Source of the DNA: Corynebacterium urinipleomorphum
Lineage (GTDB): Bacteria; Actinomycetota; Actinomycetes; Mycobacteriales; Mycobacteriaceae
Direction: 5' to 3'
DNA length: 64,000 nt
Assembly (NCBI RefSeq): GCF_900155535.1
Contig: NZ_LT706965.1
Coordinates: 278,003 to 342,002, forward strand
The notes under the pieces: model-generated
The model's database searches: none
Seen by the model: the letters and a program-made list of their open reading frames with translations, nothing else
What the model was told of the DNA's origin: nothing
Made by a program: the position numbers and the translations under genes
In this document: piece after piece, positions 27,907 to 38,307 of the stretch
Layout of the letters: the number at the start of each line of letters is the position of its first letter
Numbering within the stretch: the stretch's first letter is position 1

Positions 27907-29496
27907 GTGTCAGCTATCCGTAAAACCGGGGCATCGCTCGCTGTAGCTTCGACCCTGTTCTTTGCAACGGCGTGCGGTATCGGGGGTGACGGTGGCAGCG
28001 ACAACGGCAATTCCCTCAATGCGGGTGAATACGATGTGGTGGCCAAGGAAGACGTGGTCAACAGCATCATCGTCGACGGTACGGTTGCCCCCATCCGCCA
28101 GGCCGGTATCTCGACGACACTGACCGTGCCAGTGGAAAAAGTGCACGTTGGTGTCGGGGACAAGGTGAAGCAGGGGCAGCTGCTGGTCACCATGGACACC
28201 TCGTCGATTGAGCGGGAACTCGATGTGCAGCGCCAGGCAAACCAGCAATTGATGAGCCAAGGGCTGACAGGTGAACCGGTGCACATGACCGCCGCCAGCG
28301 ACCTGAAGAAGGTCGTGGCGGACGCCAGCAGCACAATCGAGGATTGCCTCAAGCGAATTCTCCCGGGTAAGGCTCCTGCCCCGCAGCCTGCGCCCGCGCC
28401 CGCTCCCGCCCCGCAGGGCCCGTCGCGCGAGCAGATTGAGCAAGCGTTGAACGAGGCGCACGCACAGGGCCGTGCCCAAGGTGCGCAGGAAGCGCAGCAA
28501 GCCTTCCAGCAGCAGGCTGAGATGGCCGGTGACGTTGGCGTCGGAATGCCGACGGGCGCTGCTGATGCCATGGCGCAACAAGAAGCAATGGCGCAGCAGC
28601 AGGCCCTCGCCCAGCAAGAGGAAATGGCTCAGCAGCAGGCACTGGCTCAACAGGAAGCAATGGCTCAGGGCGGCGGGGCAGACACCAGCATGCTCGAGTA
28701 CCAGATGCAGGAGCGAGAAATCACGTCTCCGATCAACGGGGTTGTGACCAAGATTGAGGCTGAAGAAGGTTCGCCTGCGGGTGGCGCGCTGATGACTATC
28801 TCCGACACTTCGCGCTACCTGATCAAGGCATCGGTGCGTGAGACCGATGTTGCTGACGTGAAGGAAGGCAACCGAGTCACTTTCACGACCCCGATCACAG
28901 GCGATAAGAAGTTTGAGGGCAAGGTGCGCCGCATCGCCCCAATGGCGGATGGTGCGGACGAGGGTGCGGGTATGGGTGCGGCCGCGGCTGCACGCGCCAT
29001 GCAGGGCGGCGGACAAGGCAACAGCAAGAAGGACACCGGCGTGATCTTCCCGGTGGAGATTGAGGCCACCGGCGACACCAAGGGCCTGCGCTTGGGCGGT
29101 TCCGCCCGCGTGGAAATCATCACCGAGGAAGACCGCGGCCACCTGAGCATTCCGCGTGATGCTGTGTACGACGAGAACAAGGTGCTTGTCCTGAGCCGCG
29201 AGAATAAGGACGCCACCGAGGGCACGATCGAAGAACGCACGGTGACAACCGGTGTGAAGAACGACACCGATATCGCTGTCACCAGCGGCGAACTCAAAGA
29301 GGGCGACGTTGTCATCGCGTGGCCGGATGATTTCCGGGACCGGGTGGGGGAGACCATCTCGATCTCCGACGAAAACTTCGACCCCTCCGGTAAGGGCAAC
29401 AAGGACGAGAAGACCGAGAAGGCTTCGAAGGACGACAAGGCCGGTAAGGACGATAAAGCTGAGAAGTCCGGCGCTTCGAATGAGTCGGATAAGTAA
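27907..29496 (+). CDS. Periplasmic-adaptor-like lipoprotein (MacA/HlyD family)
   Basis: This 529-residue adaptor has an N-terminal lipobox-like signal (LFFATACGIG). The first half of the lipoyl domain (VPVEKVHVGVGDKVKQGQLL) is near residue 75, its second half (REITSPINGVVTKIEAEEG) near residue 275, followed by beta-barrel and membrane-proximal regions and a Lys/Asp/Glu-rich tail. The segment between the lipoyl halves, where MacA has a coiled-coil hairpin, is a Pro/Ala run and then Gln/Met/Ala repeats. GTG 27907 follows AGGAG by seven bases. It forms an operon with the ATPase and permease and should couple export to the thick envelope. Confidence 0.85.
   Translation: MSAIRKTGASLAVASTLFFATACGIGGDGGSDNGNSLNAGEYDVVAKEDVVNSIIVDGTVAPIRQAGISTTLTVPVEKVHVGVGDKVKQGQLLVTMDTSSIERELDVQRQANQQLMSQGLTGEPVHMTAASDLKKVVADASSTIEDCLKRILPGKAPAPQPAPAPAPAPQGPSREQIEQALNEAHAQGRAQGAQEAQQAFQQQAEMAGDVGVGMPTGAADAMAQQEAMAQQQALAQQEEMAQQQALAQQEAMAQGGGADTSMLEYQMQEREITSPINGVVTKIEAEEGSPAGGALMTISDTSRYLIKASVRETDVADVKEGNRVTFTTPITGDKKFEGKVRRIAPMADGADEGAGMGAAAAARAMQGGGQGNSKKDTGVIFPVEIEATGDTKGLRLGGSARVEIITEEDRGHLSIPRDAVYDENKVLVLSRENKDATEGTIEERTVTTGVKNDTDIAVTSGELKEGDVVIAWPDDFRDRVGETISISDENFDPSGKGNKDEKTEKASKDDKAGKDDKAEKSGASNESDK
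28582..28668 (+). repeat. 36-base tandem repeat inside the adaptor gene
   Basis: Two full and one partial unit encode the 12-residue pattern E(A/E)MAQQQALAQQ. Codon choice differs between units, so the protein repeat appears to be maintained by selection rather than recent slippage. Confidence 0.8.
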
Positions 29497-29511
29497 GGGG
29501 AGAGTAGCCCT

Positions 29512-30261
29512 GTGAGCACTGCCATCAACGGCGGCGAACAGCCGGCCATGGTCAAAATCGATCCCGACAAGCTGATCTTCATGCGCGGGATCGTCAAAAC
29601 TTACAACGAAGGCAAAGACACTGAGCTGACGGTTCTGCACGGCATCGACTTCGACACCGAGCACGGAGAGTTCGTGTCCATTGTCGGGCCGTCCGGTTGC
29701 GGAAAGTCCACCCTGATGAACCTGATCGGGATGCTGGATAAGCCAACCCACGGCGGGTACGCGTTCAACGGCGAGGACGTCTTCCAGAAAGTGGATAACG
29801 AGCTCGCCGCGTACCGTTCGCAAAACATCGGCTTCATTTTCCAGAACTTCAATCTCGTCGGCCGCATCAACGCGCTGCAAAACGTGGCTATGCCGATGAT
29901 GTACGCGGGCGTCGGCAAGCGCGAGCGCGAAGAGCGCGCGGCTGACTTGCTGGACATCGTGGGCATGGGCGACCGTCTCACGCACGCGCCGAACGAGCTG
30001 TCCGGCGGGCAGAAGCAGCGCGTGGCCATCGCGCGCAGCCTCGCCAACGACCCGGATCTGCTGCTTGCCGACGAACCGACGGGTGCTCTCGACTCCGAGA
30101 CCGGGCGCATGGTCATGGACCTGTTTCACCGTCTCAACCAGGAGTACGGCAAGGCCATCGTGTTCATCACCCACAACCCGGATCTGGCTCAAGAAACGAG
30201 CCGGATCGTCGAGATGAAGGACGGCCGCGTCATCGATGTGCGTGCGGGAGGTGCAGCCTAA
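29512..30261 (+). CDS. ABC transporter ATP-binding protein (MacB/LolD type)
   Basis: The 249-residue ATPase has Walker A GPSGCGKST, the ABC signature LSGGQKQRVAIARSLA, Walker B LLLADEPTGALD and the H-loop VFITHNPD. It belongs to the MacB/LolD/FtsE-like class that powers FtsX-fold permeases. GTG 29512 is preceded by GGGGAGAG. It lies 15 bases after the adaptor gene and 3 before the permease, so one operon. Confidence 0.94.
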   Translation: MSTAINGGEQPAMVKIDPDKLIFMRGIVKTYNEGKDTELTVLHGIDFDTEHGEFVSIVGPSGCGKSTLMNLIGMLDKPTHGGYAFNGEDVFQKVDNELAAYRSQNIGFIFQNFNLVGRINALQNVAMPMMYAGVGKREREERAADLLDIVGMGDRLTHAPNELSGGQKQRVAIARSLANDPDLLLADEPTGALDSETGRMVMDLFHRLNQEYGKAIVFITHNPDLAQETSRIVEMKDGRVIDVRAGGAA

Positions 30262-30264
30262 ACC

Positions 30265-31557
30265 ATGGAATTTCGTGAATCAGTCAATCTAGCGTTAGGC
30301 AGCCTGCGGACGAACAAGATGCGTTCGATCCTCACACTTTTGGGCATCATCATCGGAATCATGGCCGTGGTGATCATCATGACTCTCGGTCGCGGCTTGC
30401 AAAACAGTGTGACGAGCGGTCTCGAGGACATCGGTGCGTCGAAGTACGCTGTGTTCATCACGGAAAAGCCGGATGAGGAGGAGGGCAGCGACGAGAACGC
30501 GGGCGGGTTCAACCCTCCCATCACGGACGAGTCCGACCAAGTCACCCTCGATCAGCTGGACGAGCTGAAGCAGCACTTCGGCGACCGCATCGTCGGCGTG
30601 GACATTCAGGACACCTACGGCGGCGATGCGACGTACGAGGACAAGGATGCCGCTGTCGACATCGCGCCCGTTTTGGGCGATTCCATGGACGTGCGCAATG
30701 TCGAGGTAGCATTCGGCCGCGCCATCGAGCAGCAGGACATCGACAGCCAGCGCCCGGTCGCGGTGGTTTCGCAAGAGCTTGTCGACGCCTTCTTTGACGG
30801 CGATAGCTCCGCCGCCCTGGGCAAGCGCATCGACCTGAACGTCGAATCCACCGGCGTGTACACTATCATCGGTGTGGCCGAGGCAAAAGAGAAGGACGCC
30901 AGCAACTTCGGCCAAGAGACTGCCACCGGTCAAGCCTTCGTCCCGTTGAGCTCCATCGACCGCATCTCGGAGCCGATCGAGGGCACAGACGGATTCCTCG
31001 TGCAGGCCAAGGGCGACGAGGACTCGACCGCGTTCCGCGACGAGCTGCAGAACTACGTGGACCGCTGGTACTCCAAGAGTGAGACCGCGCAGGCTGAAGT
31101 CCTCGATATGCAGGCGGAGCTCGCCTCCTTCACCAAGGTCTTCGGCGCGATCAGCGCCGTGATCGCTTCCATTGCCGGCATCTCCTTGCTCGTCGGTGGA
31201 ATTGGTGTCATGAACGTCATGCTCATTACCGTCACCGAGCGCACCCGCGAAATCGGCGTGCGTAAGGCGCTCGGCGCAACACGCCGTGACATCCGCACCC
31301 AATTCATCGTCGAAGCTGTCATGGTCTGCCTTTTGGGCGGCATTATCGGTGTGGTGCTGGGCGGCATTATCGGCACTATCAGCAGCGGCTTCATCGGCAT
31401 GGTCGGCGGCGGGGAATACGGCCCTATCGCGTGGCCACCGCTGAGTGCAGTGCTGTTCTCGCTGCTCTTCTCCATGGCGATCGGCGTTTTCTTCGGCGCG
31501 TACCCGGCGAACAGGGCCGCCAAGATGCAGCCGATCGACGCTTTGCGCTACGAGTAA
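30265..31557 (+). CDS. ABC transporter permease (MacB/FtsX fold)
   Basis: The 430-residue permease has a first membrane helix at residues 20-45, a large external MacB core domain of roughly 50-285, and three helices in the FtsX domain (about 290-420) with the conserved [19 protein letters not shown] coupling motif. With the adaptor and ATPase it should form a MacAB-like mechanotransmission exporter; the cargo is unknown. The stop codon TAA forms part of a -10-like box for dnaE. Confidence 0.92.
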   Translation: MEFRESVNLALGSLRTNKMRSILTLLGIIIGIMAVVIIMTLGRGLQNSVTSGLEDIGASKYAVFITEKPDEEEGSDENAGGFNPPITDESDQVTLDQLDELKQHFGDRIVGVDIQDTYGGDATYEDKDAAVDIAPVLGDSMDVRNVEVAFGRAIEQQDIDSQRPVAVVSQELVDAFFDGDSSAALGKRIDLNVESTGVYTIIGVAEAKEKDASNFGQETATGQAFVPLSSIDRISEPIEGTDGFLVQAKGDEDSTAFRDELQNYVDRWYSKSETAQAEVLDMQAELASFTKVFGAISAVIASIAGISLLVGGIGVMNVMLITVTERTREIGVRKALGATRRDIRTQFIVEAVMVCLLGGIIGVVLGGIIGTISSGFIGMVGGGEYGPIAWPPLSAVLFSLLFSMAIGVFFGAYPANRAAKMQPIDALRYE

Positions 31558-31560
31558 ACT
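31555..31560 (+). promoter_or_regulatory. Putative -10 box for dnaE containing the upstream stop codon
   Basis: TAAACT begins with the permease stop TAA and ends seven bases before the dnaE ATG, the leaderless spacing. Confidence 0.4.
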
Positions 31561-31567
31561 GTCCGCC

Positions 31568-34500
31568 ATGGCCAAAAACTCCTCGTTCGTCCACCTGCAC
31601 AACCACACCGAGTTCTCCATGCTCGACGGGATGGCCAAGGTGGACCTTCTGGCCGAGGAAGTGGTGCGCCAAGGCATGCCGGCTGTGGGCATGACCGATC
31701 ACGGCAACATGTTCGGCTCCAACGCGTTCTACCGCCGCATGGTGGACGCAGGAGTGAAACCGATCATCGGCATTGAGGCGTACATGGCGCCCGAGTCCCG
31801 CTTCAACAAAAAGCGTGTCCTGTGGGGCACGCCGGACCAGAAGGGCGACGACGTCTCCGCGTCCGGTGCCTACCTGCACCAGACCATGCTGGCGGAGAAC
31901 GCCACCGGCCTCCACAACCTTTTCCGTTTGTCGTCCCTGGCGTCCTACGAAGGACAGCTGGGTAAATGGCCGCGCATGGACGCGGAACTCGTCGCCGAGC
32001 ACGCTGACGGCATTATCGCCACCACCGGCTGCCCGTCCGGCGATGTGCAGACCCGCCTGCGCCTGGGCCAGTACGACCAAGCGCTGGAAGCAGCCGCGAT
32101 GTGGCAGGACATCTACGGCAAGGACAACTACTTCCTGGAGCTGATGGACCACGGGCTGCACATCGAGCGCCGGGTGCGCGAGGATTTGCTGCGGATCGGC
32201 CAGGCACTTGACCTTCCGCCGCTGGTGACCAACGACTGCCACTACGTGCTTGAATCCCAGGCTCCGGCGCATGAGGCGATGCTCTGCGTCCAGACCGGAA
32301 AGACCCTGTTGGATCCGGACCGCTTCAAGTTCGACGCCACGGACTTCTACATCAAATCCGCAGAACAGATGCGCGCGACCTGGGATGACATGGTTCCGGA
32401 CGGTTGCGACAACACGCTCTGGATCGCCGAACGTGTCGGCGACTACGGCGAACTGTGGGAGGAACACCCGCACGACCGCATGCCTATTGCCACGGTGCCG
32501 GAGGGGGAGACCCCGACGACGTGGTTGCGCAAGGAAGTGCACCGCGGACTGGAAGACCGCTTCGAAGGCAAGGACGTGCCGGAGGAGTACCTGAAGCGCG
32601 CGGACTACGAGATCGACGTCATCGACATGAAGGGCTACCCGTCCTACTTCCTCATCGTCGCCGAGTTGATCAAGCACGCCCGTTCCGTGGGTATCCGCGT
32701 CGGCCCCGGCCGTGGTTCGGCCGCGGGTTCGCTCGTCGCCTACGCGCTGACGATCACGAATATCGACCCGATGGAACACGGTCTCCTCTTCGAGAGGTTC
32801 CTCAACCCTGAGCGCCCCTCCGCACCCGATATCGATATCGACTTCGACGATCGCCGCCGCGGTGAGATGCTCACCTACGCGGCGGAGAACTGGGGTGAGG
32901 ACAAGATCGCCCAGGTGATCACCTTCGGTACGGTGAAGACGAAGCAAGCCATCAAGGACTCGGCCAAGGTCAATTTCGGCCAGCCCGGTTTCCAGATGGC
33001 GGACCGGATCAACGCCGCCTTGCCGCCGGCGATCATGGCGAAGGACATCCCGCTGTCGGGCATCACAGATCCGGACCACGCGCGGTACTCCGAGGCCGCC
33101 GAGGTTCGCTCGATGATCGAGACCGACCCCGACGTGGCCAAGATTTACGAGACTGCCCGCGGTCTGGAGGGCGTGGTCCGTCAAGCTGGCGTGCACGCCT
33201 GCGCGGTGATCATGGCATCTGTGCCGCTCATGGACCACATCCCGATGTGGAAGCGGCCCGCCGACGGTGCGCTCATCACTGGTTGGGACTACCCGGCGTG
33301 CGAGGCCATCGGCCTGTTGAAAATGGACTTCCTGGGTCTGCGCAACCTCACTGTCATCGGCGACGCGATCGAGAACATCAAAAAGAACCGCGGCGAGACA
33401 CTTGATCTGGAAGGCTTGGATACCGACGATCCGGCCGTGTATGAGCTGTTGTCCCGCGGCGACACCCTCGGTGTCTTCCAGCTCGACTCCGGCGGCATGC
33501 AGGAGTTGCTGAAGCGCATGAAGCCGACCGGCTTCAACGATATCGTCGCGTCGCTGGCCCTCTATCGACCGGGCCCGATGGGTGTCAACGCCCACTGGGA
33601 CTACGCGGACCGCAAGAATGGCCGCAAGCCGATCACGCCGATCCACCCGGAACTGGAGGAGCCGCTGAGGGAAATCCTGGATGAGACGTACGGCCTCATC
33701 GTCTACCAGGAGCAGATCATGAGGATCTCCCAGAAGGTGGCCAACTACACGGCTGGTGAGGCAGACGGCTTCCGCAAAGCGATGGGTAAGAAGAAACCTG
33801 AGGTGCTCGCCCAGCAGTACGAGAAGTTCTCGCAGGGCATGTTCGACAACGGTTACACAAAATCGGCTGTCGACGCGCTGTGGGGAACGATCGAGCCGTT
33901 CGCCTCCTACGCGTTCAACAAATCGCACGCCGCCGGGTACGCGCTGGTGTCTTATTGGACCGCCTATTTGAAGGCGAACTACGCGTCGGAGTACATGGCC
34001 GCGCTTCTCACTTCAGTCGGCGACAAGAAGGACAAGTCGGCCATCTACCTCGCTGACTGCCGTCACTTGGGCATCTCAGTTCTGCCTCCGGACATCAACG
34101 AGTCGGAGGAGAACTTCCTGGCTGTGGACGAAGACATCCGCTATGGTTTGGCCGCCATTCGCAATGTCGGTGTGGAGGTGGTGGAGTCCATCATGGAGAC
34201 CCGCCGCACCAAGGGCGCTTTCACGAGCTTCTCGGATTACCTAGACAAGATCGACCTGCTGCCGTGCAACAAGCGAATTACTGAATCGCTGATCAAGGGC
34301 GGCGCGTTCGATTCCCTCGGCCACCCGCGAAAGGGCTTGCTCCTGGTGTCCGATAGCGCGGTCGATTCGGTTCTGACCACCAAGAAAGCTGCTGACAAGG
34401 GCCAATTCGATCTCTTCTCCGCGTTCGGCGGAGGCGAGGGCGAGGACAATGCGGGAAGCGCGTTCAGCATTGACGTCCCCGACGACGAGTGGGAGAAGAA

Positions 34501-35134
34501 GCACAAGCTCGCTCTCGAGCGCGAGATGCTGGGTCTGTACGTTTCCGGTCACCCGTTGGATGGATTCGAGGAAGCTCTCGAAGCCCAGACGGACACGCCG
34601 ATGCCGAAGATTCTCGGCGGTGAGATGCGGCATGGCGACGAAGTCACCATCGGCGGAATCATCTCGAGTGTGGACAGGCGCTACTCCAAAAAGGATGGCT
34701 CGCCGTGGGCGATTGTCACCCTTGAGGACCACAACGGTGCACAAGTCGAGGTCCTCCTGTTCAACAAGGTCTACGCGCTGGTCGCTCCCCAGATCGTGGA
34801 AGACAACATCATTTTGGTCAAAGCCCACGTATCTATTCGCGATGAACGCATGAGCTTGTTTGGCGATGATGTGAAAGTGCCGGAACTCGGCCCCGGCAAC
34901 GGCGCGGGTCTCCCGCTGCGTCTCACGCTGCGCACGGAACAGTGCACGGTGGACAATATCCGAAAGCTCAAGCAGGTACTGGTGAATAACCCGGGCGATT
35001 CCGACGTGTACCTGAACCTGGTGAACGGCGAGCAGTCCCAGTTGATGGTGCTGGGCGACCACCTCCGGGTTGAGCGCTCCGGCAGTCTCATGGGCGACCT
35101 GAAGGCCGCCATGGGTGCCGGCGTGCTGGGTTAG
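31568..35134 (+). CDS. dnaE: DNA polymerase III alpha subunit
   Basis: DnaE is the replicative polymerase. The 1188-residue protein has an N-terminal PHP domain ([20 protein letters not shown]), the catalytic Asp motif PDIDIDFDD near residue 420, fingers, beta-binding and HhH regions, and a C-terminal OB fold ([23 protein letters not shown]). The start is ATG 31568; an in-frame extension upstream lies in the permease gene. ATG follows a TAAACT box by seven bases, so it has a probable promoter of its own. Confidence 0.98.
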   Translation: MAKNSSFVHLHNHTEFSMLDGMAKVDLLAEEVVRQGMPAVGMTDHGNMFGSNAFYRRMVDAGVKPIIGIEAYMAPESRFNKKRVLWGTPDQKGDDVSASGAYLHQTMLAENATGLHNLFRLSSLASYEGQLGKWPRMDAELVAEHADGIIATTGCPSGDVQTRLRLGQYDQALEAAAMWQDIYGKDNYFLELMDHGLHIERRVREDLLRIGQALDLPPLVTNDCHYVLESQAPAHEAMLCVQTGKTLLDPDRFKFDATDFYIKSAEQMRATWDDMVPDGCDNTLWIAERVGDYGELWEEHPHDRMPIATVPEGETPTTWLRKEVHRGLEDRFEGKDVPEEYLKRADYEIDVIDMKGYPSYFLIVAELIKHARSVGIRVGPGRGSAAGSLVAYALTITNIDPMEHGLLFERFLNPERPSAPDIDIDFDDRRRGEMLTYAAENWGEDKIAQVITFGTVKTKQAIKDSAKVNFGQPGFQMADRINAALPPAIMAKDIPLSGITDPDHARYSEAAEVRSMIETDPDVAKIYETARGLEGVVRQAGVHACAVIMASVPLMDHIPMWKRPADGALITGWDYPACEAIGLLKMDFLGLRNLTVIGDAIENIKKNRGETLDLEGLDTDDPAVYELLSRGDTLGVFQLDSGGMQELLKRMKPTGFNDIVASLALYRPGPMGVNAHWDYADRKNGRKPITPIHPELEEPLREILDETYGLIVYQEQIMRISQKVANYTAGEADGFRKAMGKKKPEVLAQQYEKFSQGMFDNGYTKSAVDALWGTIEPFASYAFNKSHAAGYALVSYWTAYLKANYASEYMAALLTSVGDKKDKSAIYLADCRHLGISVLPPDINESEENFLAVDEDIRYGLAAIRNVGVEVVESIMETRRTKGAFTSFSDYLDKIDLLPCNKRITESLIKGGAFDSLGHPRKGLLLVSDSAVDSVLTTKKAADKGQFDLFSAFGGGEGEDNAGSAFSIDVPDDEWEKKHKLALEREMLGLYVSGHPLDGFEEALEAQTDTPMPKILGGEMRHGDEVTIGGIISSVDRRYSKKDGSPWAIVTLEDHNGAQVEVLLFNKVYALVAPQIVEDNIILVKAHVSIRDERMSLFGDDVKVPELGPGNGAGLPLRLTLRTEQCTVDNIRKLKQVLVNNPGDSDVYLNLVNGEQSQLMVLGDHLRVERSGSLMGDLKAAMGAGVLG

Positions 35135-35220
35135 GAGAATTTACCGGGGCGATTCTTTCAACCGGGATGGGCTCCCAGGAGCGAAGGTTCGGTGAATATC
35201 GGTGCCGCAGTCAGTGAGTC

Positions 35221-35226
35221 TATGAT
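35221..35226 (+). promoter_or_regulatory. Putative -10 box for leaderless ilvA
   Basis: TATGAT, a near-consensus -10, ends eight bases before the ilvA ATG. This is among the best -10 matches in the window. Confidence 0.55.
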
Positions 35227-35234
35227 TGCGAGGT

Positions 35235-36518
35235 ATGACACTTTCGCCTGACTTTTCTCCCGTTCATGCAGCAGATATTCAAGGGGCTCAGGCGAGTATC
35301 TCCAGCATCATTGCGCCGACACCGCTGCAATACTGCCCGCGCTTGTCCCAGGCCTATGGTGTGGAGGTGTACCTCAAGCGCGAGGACCTTCAGGATGTTC
35401 GCTCGTACAAGATCCGCGGCGCGTACTACAACATCAGCAACCTGTCCGAGGAAGAGAAAGCTGCCGGCGTTGTGGCTGCGTCTGCCGGCAACCACGCGCA
35501 GGGGGTCGCGTACGCGTGCCGCTCCATGGGGATCGACGGCAAGATCTTCGTGCCCAAGCGCACCCCGAAGCAGAAGCGCGACCGGATCAAGGTGCACGGG
35601 GGCAACAAAGTGGAACTCGTCCTCGTCGGCGACACTTTCGACGAGGCTGCTGAGGCCGCCCGAGCGGACGCAGAGGCCCGTGGTGCCACAATCGTCGAAC
35701 CGTTCAACGCACGCAACACGGTGATCGGGCAGGGCACCGTTGGCGCGGAGATCGTGTCCCAGCTTTCGGGATTGGGTAAATCGCTCGACTCTATCGTGGT
35801 GCCTGTCGGAGGGGGCGGCCTCATCGCCGGCATTACCGCCTACTTGGCGGACATGTCCCCGCGGACCGCCGTGGTGGGCGTGGAACCGGCCGGCGGTCGT
35901 TCCCTCCAGGCGGCGCTCGATGCAGGGGAGCCTGTCACCTTGGAAACGGTCGATCCTTTCGTGGACGGTGCGGCAGTCAAGCGTATCGGTGACGTGAATT
36001 ACCGCATTATCGACGAGAATCTGGGACGCCTGCACGTTGTCGCCACAGACGAAGGAGCAGTGTGCACGAGCATGCTCGCGCTCTACCAAAACGAAGGCAT
36101 TATCGCCGAACCTGCCGGTGCGCTGTCGGTCGCTGCGCTCGGGGAAGTGAACTTGGCTCCGGGCAGCACTGTGGTGTGCGTCATCTCCGGCGGCAACAAT
36201 GACGTTCTTCGCTACGCGGAGATCATGGAGCGCTCGCTGGTGCACCGCGGTCTCAAGCACTACTTCCTCGTGAATTTCGCTCAGGAACCGGGGCAGTTGC
36301 GCCGTTTCCTCAATGACGTGCTTGGTCCCGACGACGACATCGCCCTATTCGAATACCTGAAGAAGAACAACCGAGAAACTGGTGCGGCGCTCGTCGGCAT
36401 TGAGCTCGCGCGGGCATCGGATTTGGAACCACTGCTCGAGCGCATGGAGGAGGCCTCCTTCGATTGCCGCCGTCTCATGCCGGGCACACCGGAATACGAG
36501 TTCATCGTCACCGGTTAG
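35235..36518 (+). CDS. ilvA: Threonine ammonia-lyase (threonine dehydratase)
   Basis: IlvA converts threonine to 2-oxobutyrate, the first step to isoleucine, using PLP. The PLP lysine is K59 in RSYKIRGAYYN, and the Gly-rich phosphate loop VPVGGGGLIAG is present. A single ACT-like regulatory domain (about residues 330-425) suggests isoleucine control, as in the shorter corynebacterial enzymes (427 residues). ATG 35235 is preferred to TTG 35226. Confidence 0.95.
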   Translation: MTLSPDFSPVHAADIQGAQASISSIIAPTPLQYCPRLSQAYGVEVYLKREDLQDVRSYKIRGAYYNISNLSEEEKAAGVVAASAGNHAQGVAYACRSMGIDGKIFVPKRTPKQKRDRIKVHGGNKVELVLVGDTFDEAAEAARADAEARGATIVEPFNARNTVIGQGTVGAEIVSQLSGLGKSLDSIVVPVGGGGLIAGITAYLADMSPRTAVVGVEPAGGRSLQAALDAGEPVTLETVDPFVDGAAVKRIGDVNYRIIDENLGRLHVVATDEGAVCTSMLALYQNEGIIAEPAGALSVAALGEVNLAPGSTVVCVISGGNNDVLRYAEIMERSLVHRGLKHYFLVNFAQEPGQLRRFLNDVLGPDDDIALFEYLKKNNRETGAALVGIELARASDLEPLLERMEEASFDCRRLMPGTPEYEFIVTG

Positions 36519-36561
36519 CCAGCTGAGTGCGTCTGCCGGCAGCGTTGCTCGGCGCGGTGAA

Positions 36562-38277
36562 TCACTTTCTGATGATGGCGAATCCCCATGGCTCCAGCTG
36601 GGTCTCCGTCGGGGTGACGGTGGGGGAACTGAAGGAGTAAACGAGTTCGCCGCCGGCCGGCACCGTAGCGGGGCGGTCAGAGAAATTCGCGGCGAGGAAG
36701 ACATCGTCGTACCCCATGGTCAACCATTCATCAGAGTGATCGACCTGCAACTCGCGCAGATCTTCGCGCGCCAGATCCAGATCCCGGCGCAAAGTGAGCA
36801 AGGTCTTGTACGTCTCCTGCATGGTCGCCGCATCAGAGCCGAAATCCCAGACCAGCTTCGCCGACTCGAACGTCGCGGGATCCGCAGGGTCGGGCACCTC
36901 ATTGAAATCCCAGCCGTAGCGCGCGAACTCGTGGGCGCGACCCTCGCGCGTTAGCCTCATCAGCTCGTCGTCGGTGTGCGAGACGAAGAACGGGAAGGGC
37001 GTCTGGGCGAAGGATTCCTCGCCCATGAAGATCATGGGGGTGAACGGACTGAAGAAAATCACCGCGGCTTTCAAGGCGTGCTGCGCGAGTGTGAGGTTTT
37101 GCGACGGGCGGTCGCCTTGTGCACGGTTGCCCACCTGGTCATGGGTGGTGGTGTAGGTGATCAGTTTCCACGGCGGTATCGCGGCCAGGTCCAGCGCGCG
37201 GCCGTGGGTGCGGCCGCGGTAATTGGAATAGTCGTTCCGGAACCTGTACCCGTGGCGCAGCGTGTCCGCGAGAATCTCCACTGTCCCGAAATCTTCGTAG
37301 TATGCAGTGTTCTCGCCTGTGACAACCGTGTGGAGGGCATGGTGGACGTCGTCAAGCCATTGCGCGTCGAGACCGTACCCGCCGACCGAATAGTCGGCAA
37401 TGATGCGCGGATCGTTCAGGTCGCTCTCCGCAATGATGATCGGGTTAGGCCCTAACTCTGCCTCCACCTCGTCGGCGAGCATGTTGATTTGCTCCATGAT
37501 CGAATACGCCGCGCGGTCGTCGTAAGAATGCACCGCGTCGAGGCGCAGACCGTCGATGTGGAACTCCGTGAGCCAGCGGCGCACAGCGTCGAGCACGTAG
37601 GCCCGGACCTCGTCCGAGTTCGCGCCGGAGAAATTCACCACATCGCCCCAACCCGTGGTGCCCGCGGTGGTGTAGGGCCCGAACTGGCCGTTGTAGTTGC
37701 CGTCGGGGCCGAAGTGGTTGAACACCACATCCAGATACACCCCGACACCCTTGTGGTGAGCGGCATCGACGAGGCGCTTCAAACCTTCCGGGCCACCGTA
37801 GCTCTCCTGTACGGCGAACCAGTCGACGCCGTCGTATCCCCAGTTGCGCTCGCCGCCGAAGGGCTGGACGGGCATCAGCTCGATCGTGGTCACACCTAGG
37901 TCCACGAGATAGTCCAGCTTGTCCGCGACAGCATCGAACGTTCCCTCTTCCGTGAACGTCCCAACGTGGAGCTCGTAGATGACCTGGCCCTTGAGTTCGT
38001 AGTTGGTCCAGTGCTGGTCAGTCCACGCGAACTCCGGGTCCGTGACCTGAGACAGACCGTGTACCCCATCGGGTTGTCGGGTGGAACGAGGATCGGGGAG
38101 GGGAGGGGACCAGGACGCGCCGTCGAAAAGCGAAAAACCGTACTTCTGACCTGCGACCTTGTCCACGTCGCTAATCCACCATGCTCTACGCTCCTCGTCG
38201 CGCCGCATCTGGTGCTCGGTGTCGTCGACGACGACTTTCACGTCGTGCGCGTAAGGGGCCCATACCTCGAACTTCAT
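36562..38277 (-). CDS. treZ: Malto-oligosyltrehalose trehalohydrolase
   Basis: TreZ releases trehalose from the maltooligosyl-trehalose made by TreY. A CBM48-like N-terminus (residues 1-90) precedes the GH13 barrel. Catalytic residues are seen as the nucleophile Asp in IDGLRLDAVH, the acid Glu in IIAESDLNDPR and the stabilising Asp in TTHDQVGNR. The length of 571 residues is normal. Start ATG 38277 has TAGGGT seven bases upstream. It converges on ilvA and is divergent from the yigZ gene. Confidence 0.95.
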   Translation of the reverse strand: MKFEVWAPYAHDVKVVVDDTEHQMRRDEERRAWWISDVDKVAGQKYGFSLFDGASWSPPLPDPRSTRQPDGVHGLSQVTDPEFAWTDQHWTNYELKGQVIYELHVGTFTEEGTFDAVADKLDYLVDLGVTTIELMPVQPFGGERNWGYDGVDWFAVQESYGGPEGLKRLVDAAHHKGVGVYLDVVFNHFGPDGNYNGQFGPYTTAGTTGWGDVVNFSGANSDEVRAYVLDAVRRWLTEFHIDGLRLDAVHSYDDRAAYSIMEQINMLADEVEAELGPNPIIIAESDLNDPRIIADYSVGGYGLDAQWLDDVHHALHTVVTGENTAYYEDFGTVEILADTLRHGYRFRNDYSNYRGRTHGRALDLAAIPPWKLITYTTTHDQVGNRAQGDRPSQNLTLAQHALKAAVIFFSPFTPMIFMGEESFAQTPFPFFVSHTDDELMRLTREGRAHEFARYGWDFNEVPDPADPATFESAKLVWDFGSDAATMQETYKTLLTLRRDLDLAREDLRELQVDHSDEWLTMGYDDVFLAANFSDRPATVPAGGELVYSFSSPTVTPTETQLEPWGFAIIRK

Positions 38278-38284
38278 GCCTCTA

Positions 38285-38298
38285 ACCCTAAGTAAAAT
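38285..38298. promoter_or_regulatory. Back-to-back -10 boxes for treZ and yigZ
   Basis: TAGGGT on the minus strand (38285-38290) serves treZ and TAAAAT on the plus strand (38293-38298) serves the yigZ gene. They are two bases apart within a 30-base intergenic gap. Each -35 region would lie in the start of the other gene, so the two promoters should exclude each other. Confidence 0.55.
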
Positions 38299-38307
38299 GG
38301 TCCGGCG

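Noticed and set aside
27910..30192. A very long open frame on the minus strand opposite the exporter genes
   Set aside because: It is antisense to two well-supported genes with clear family motifs, and its translation shows only composition bias (His/Leu/Arg-rich).
31424..33928. A long open minus-strand frame opposite dnaE
   Set aside because: It mirrors GC-rich dnaE codons and contains no recognisable domain.
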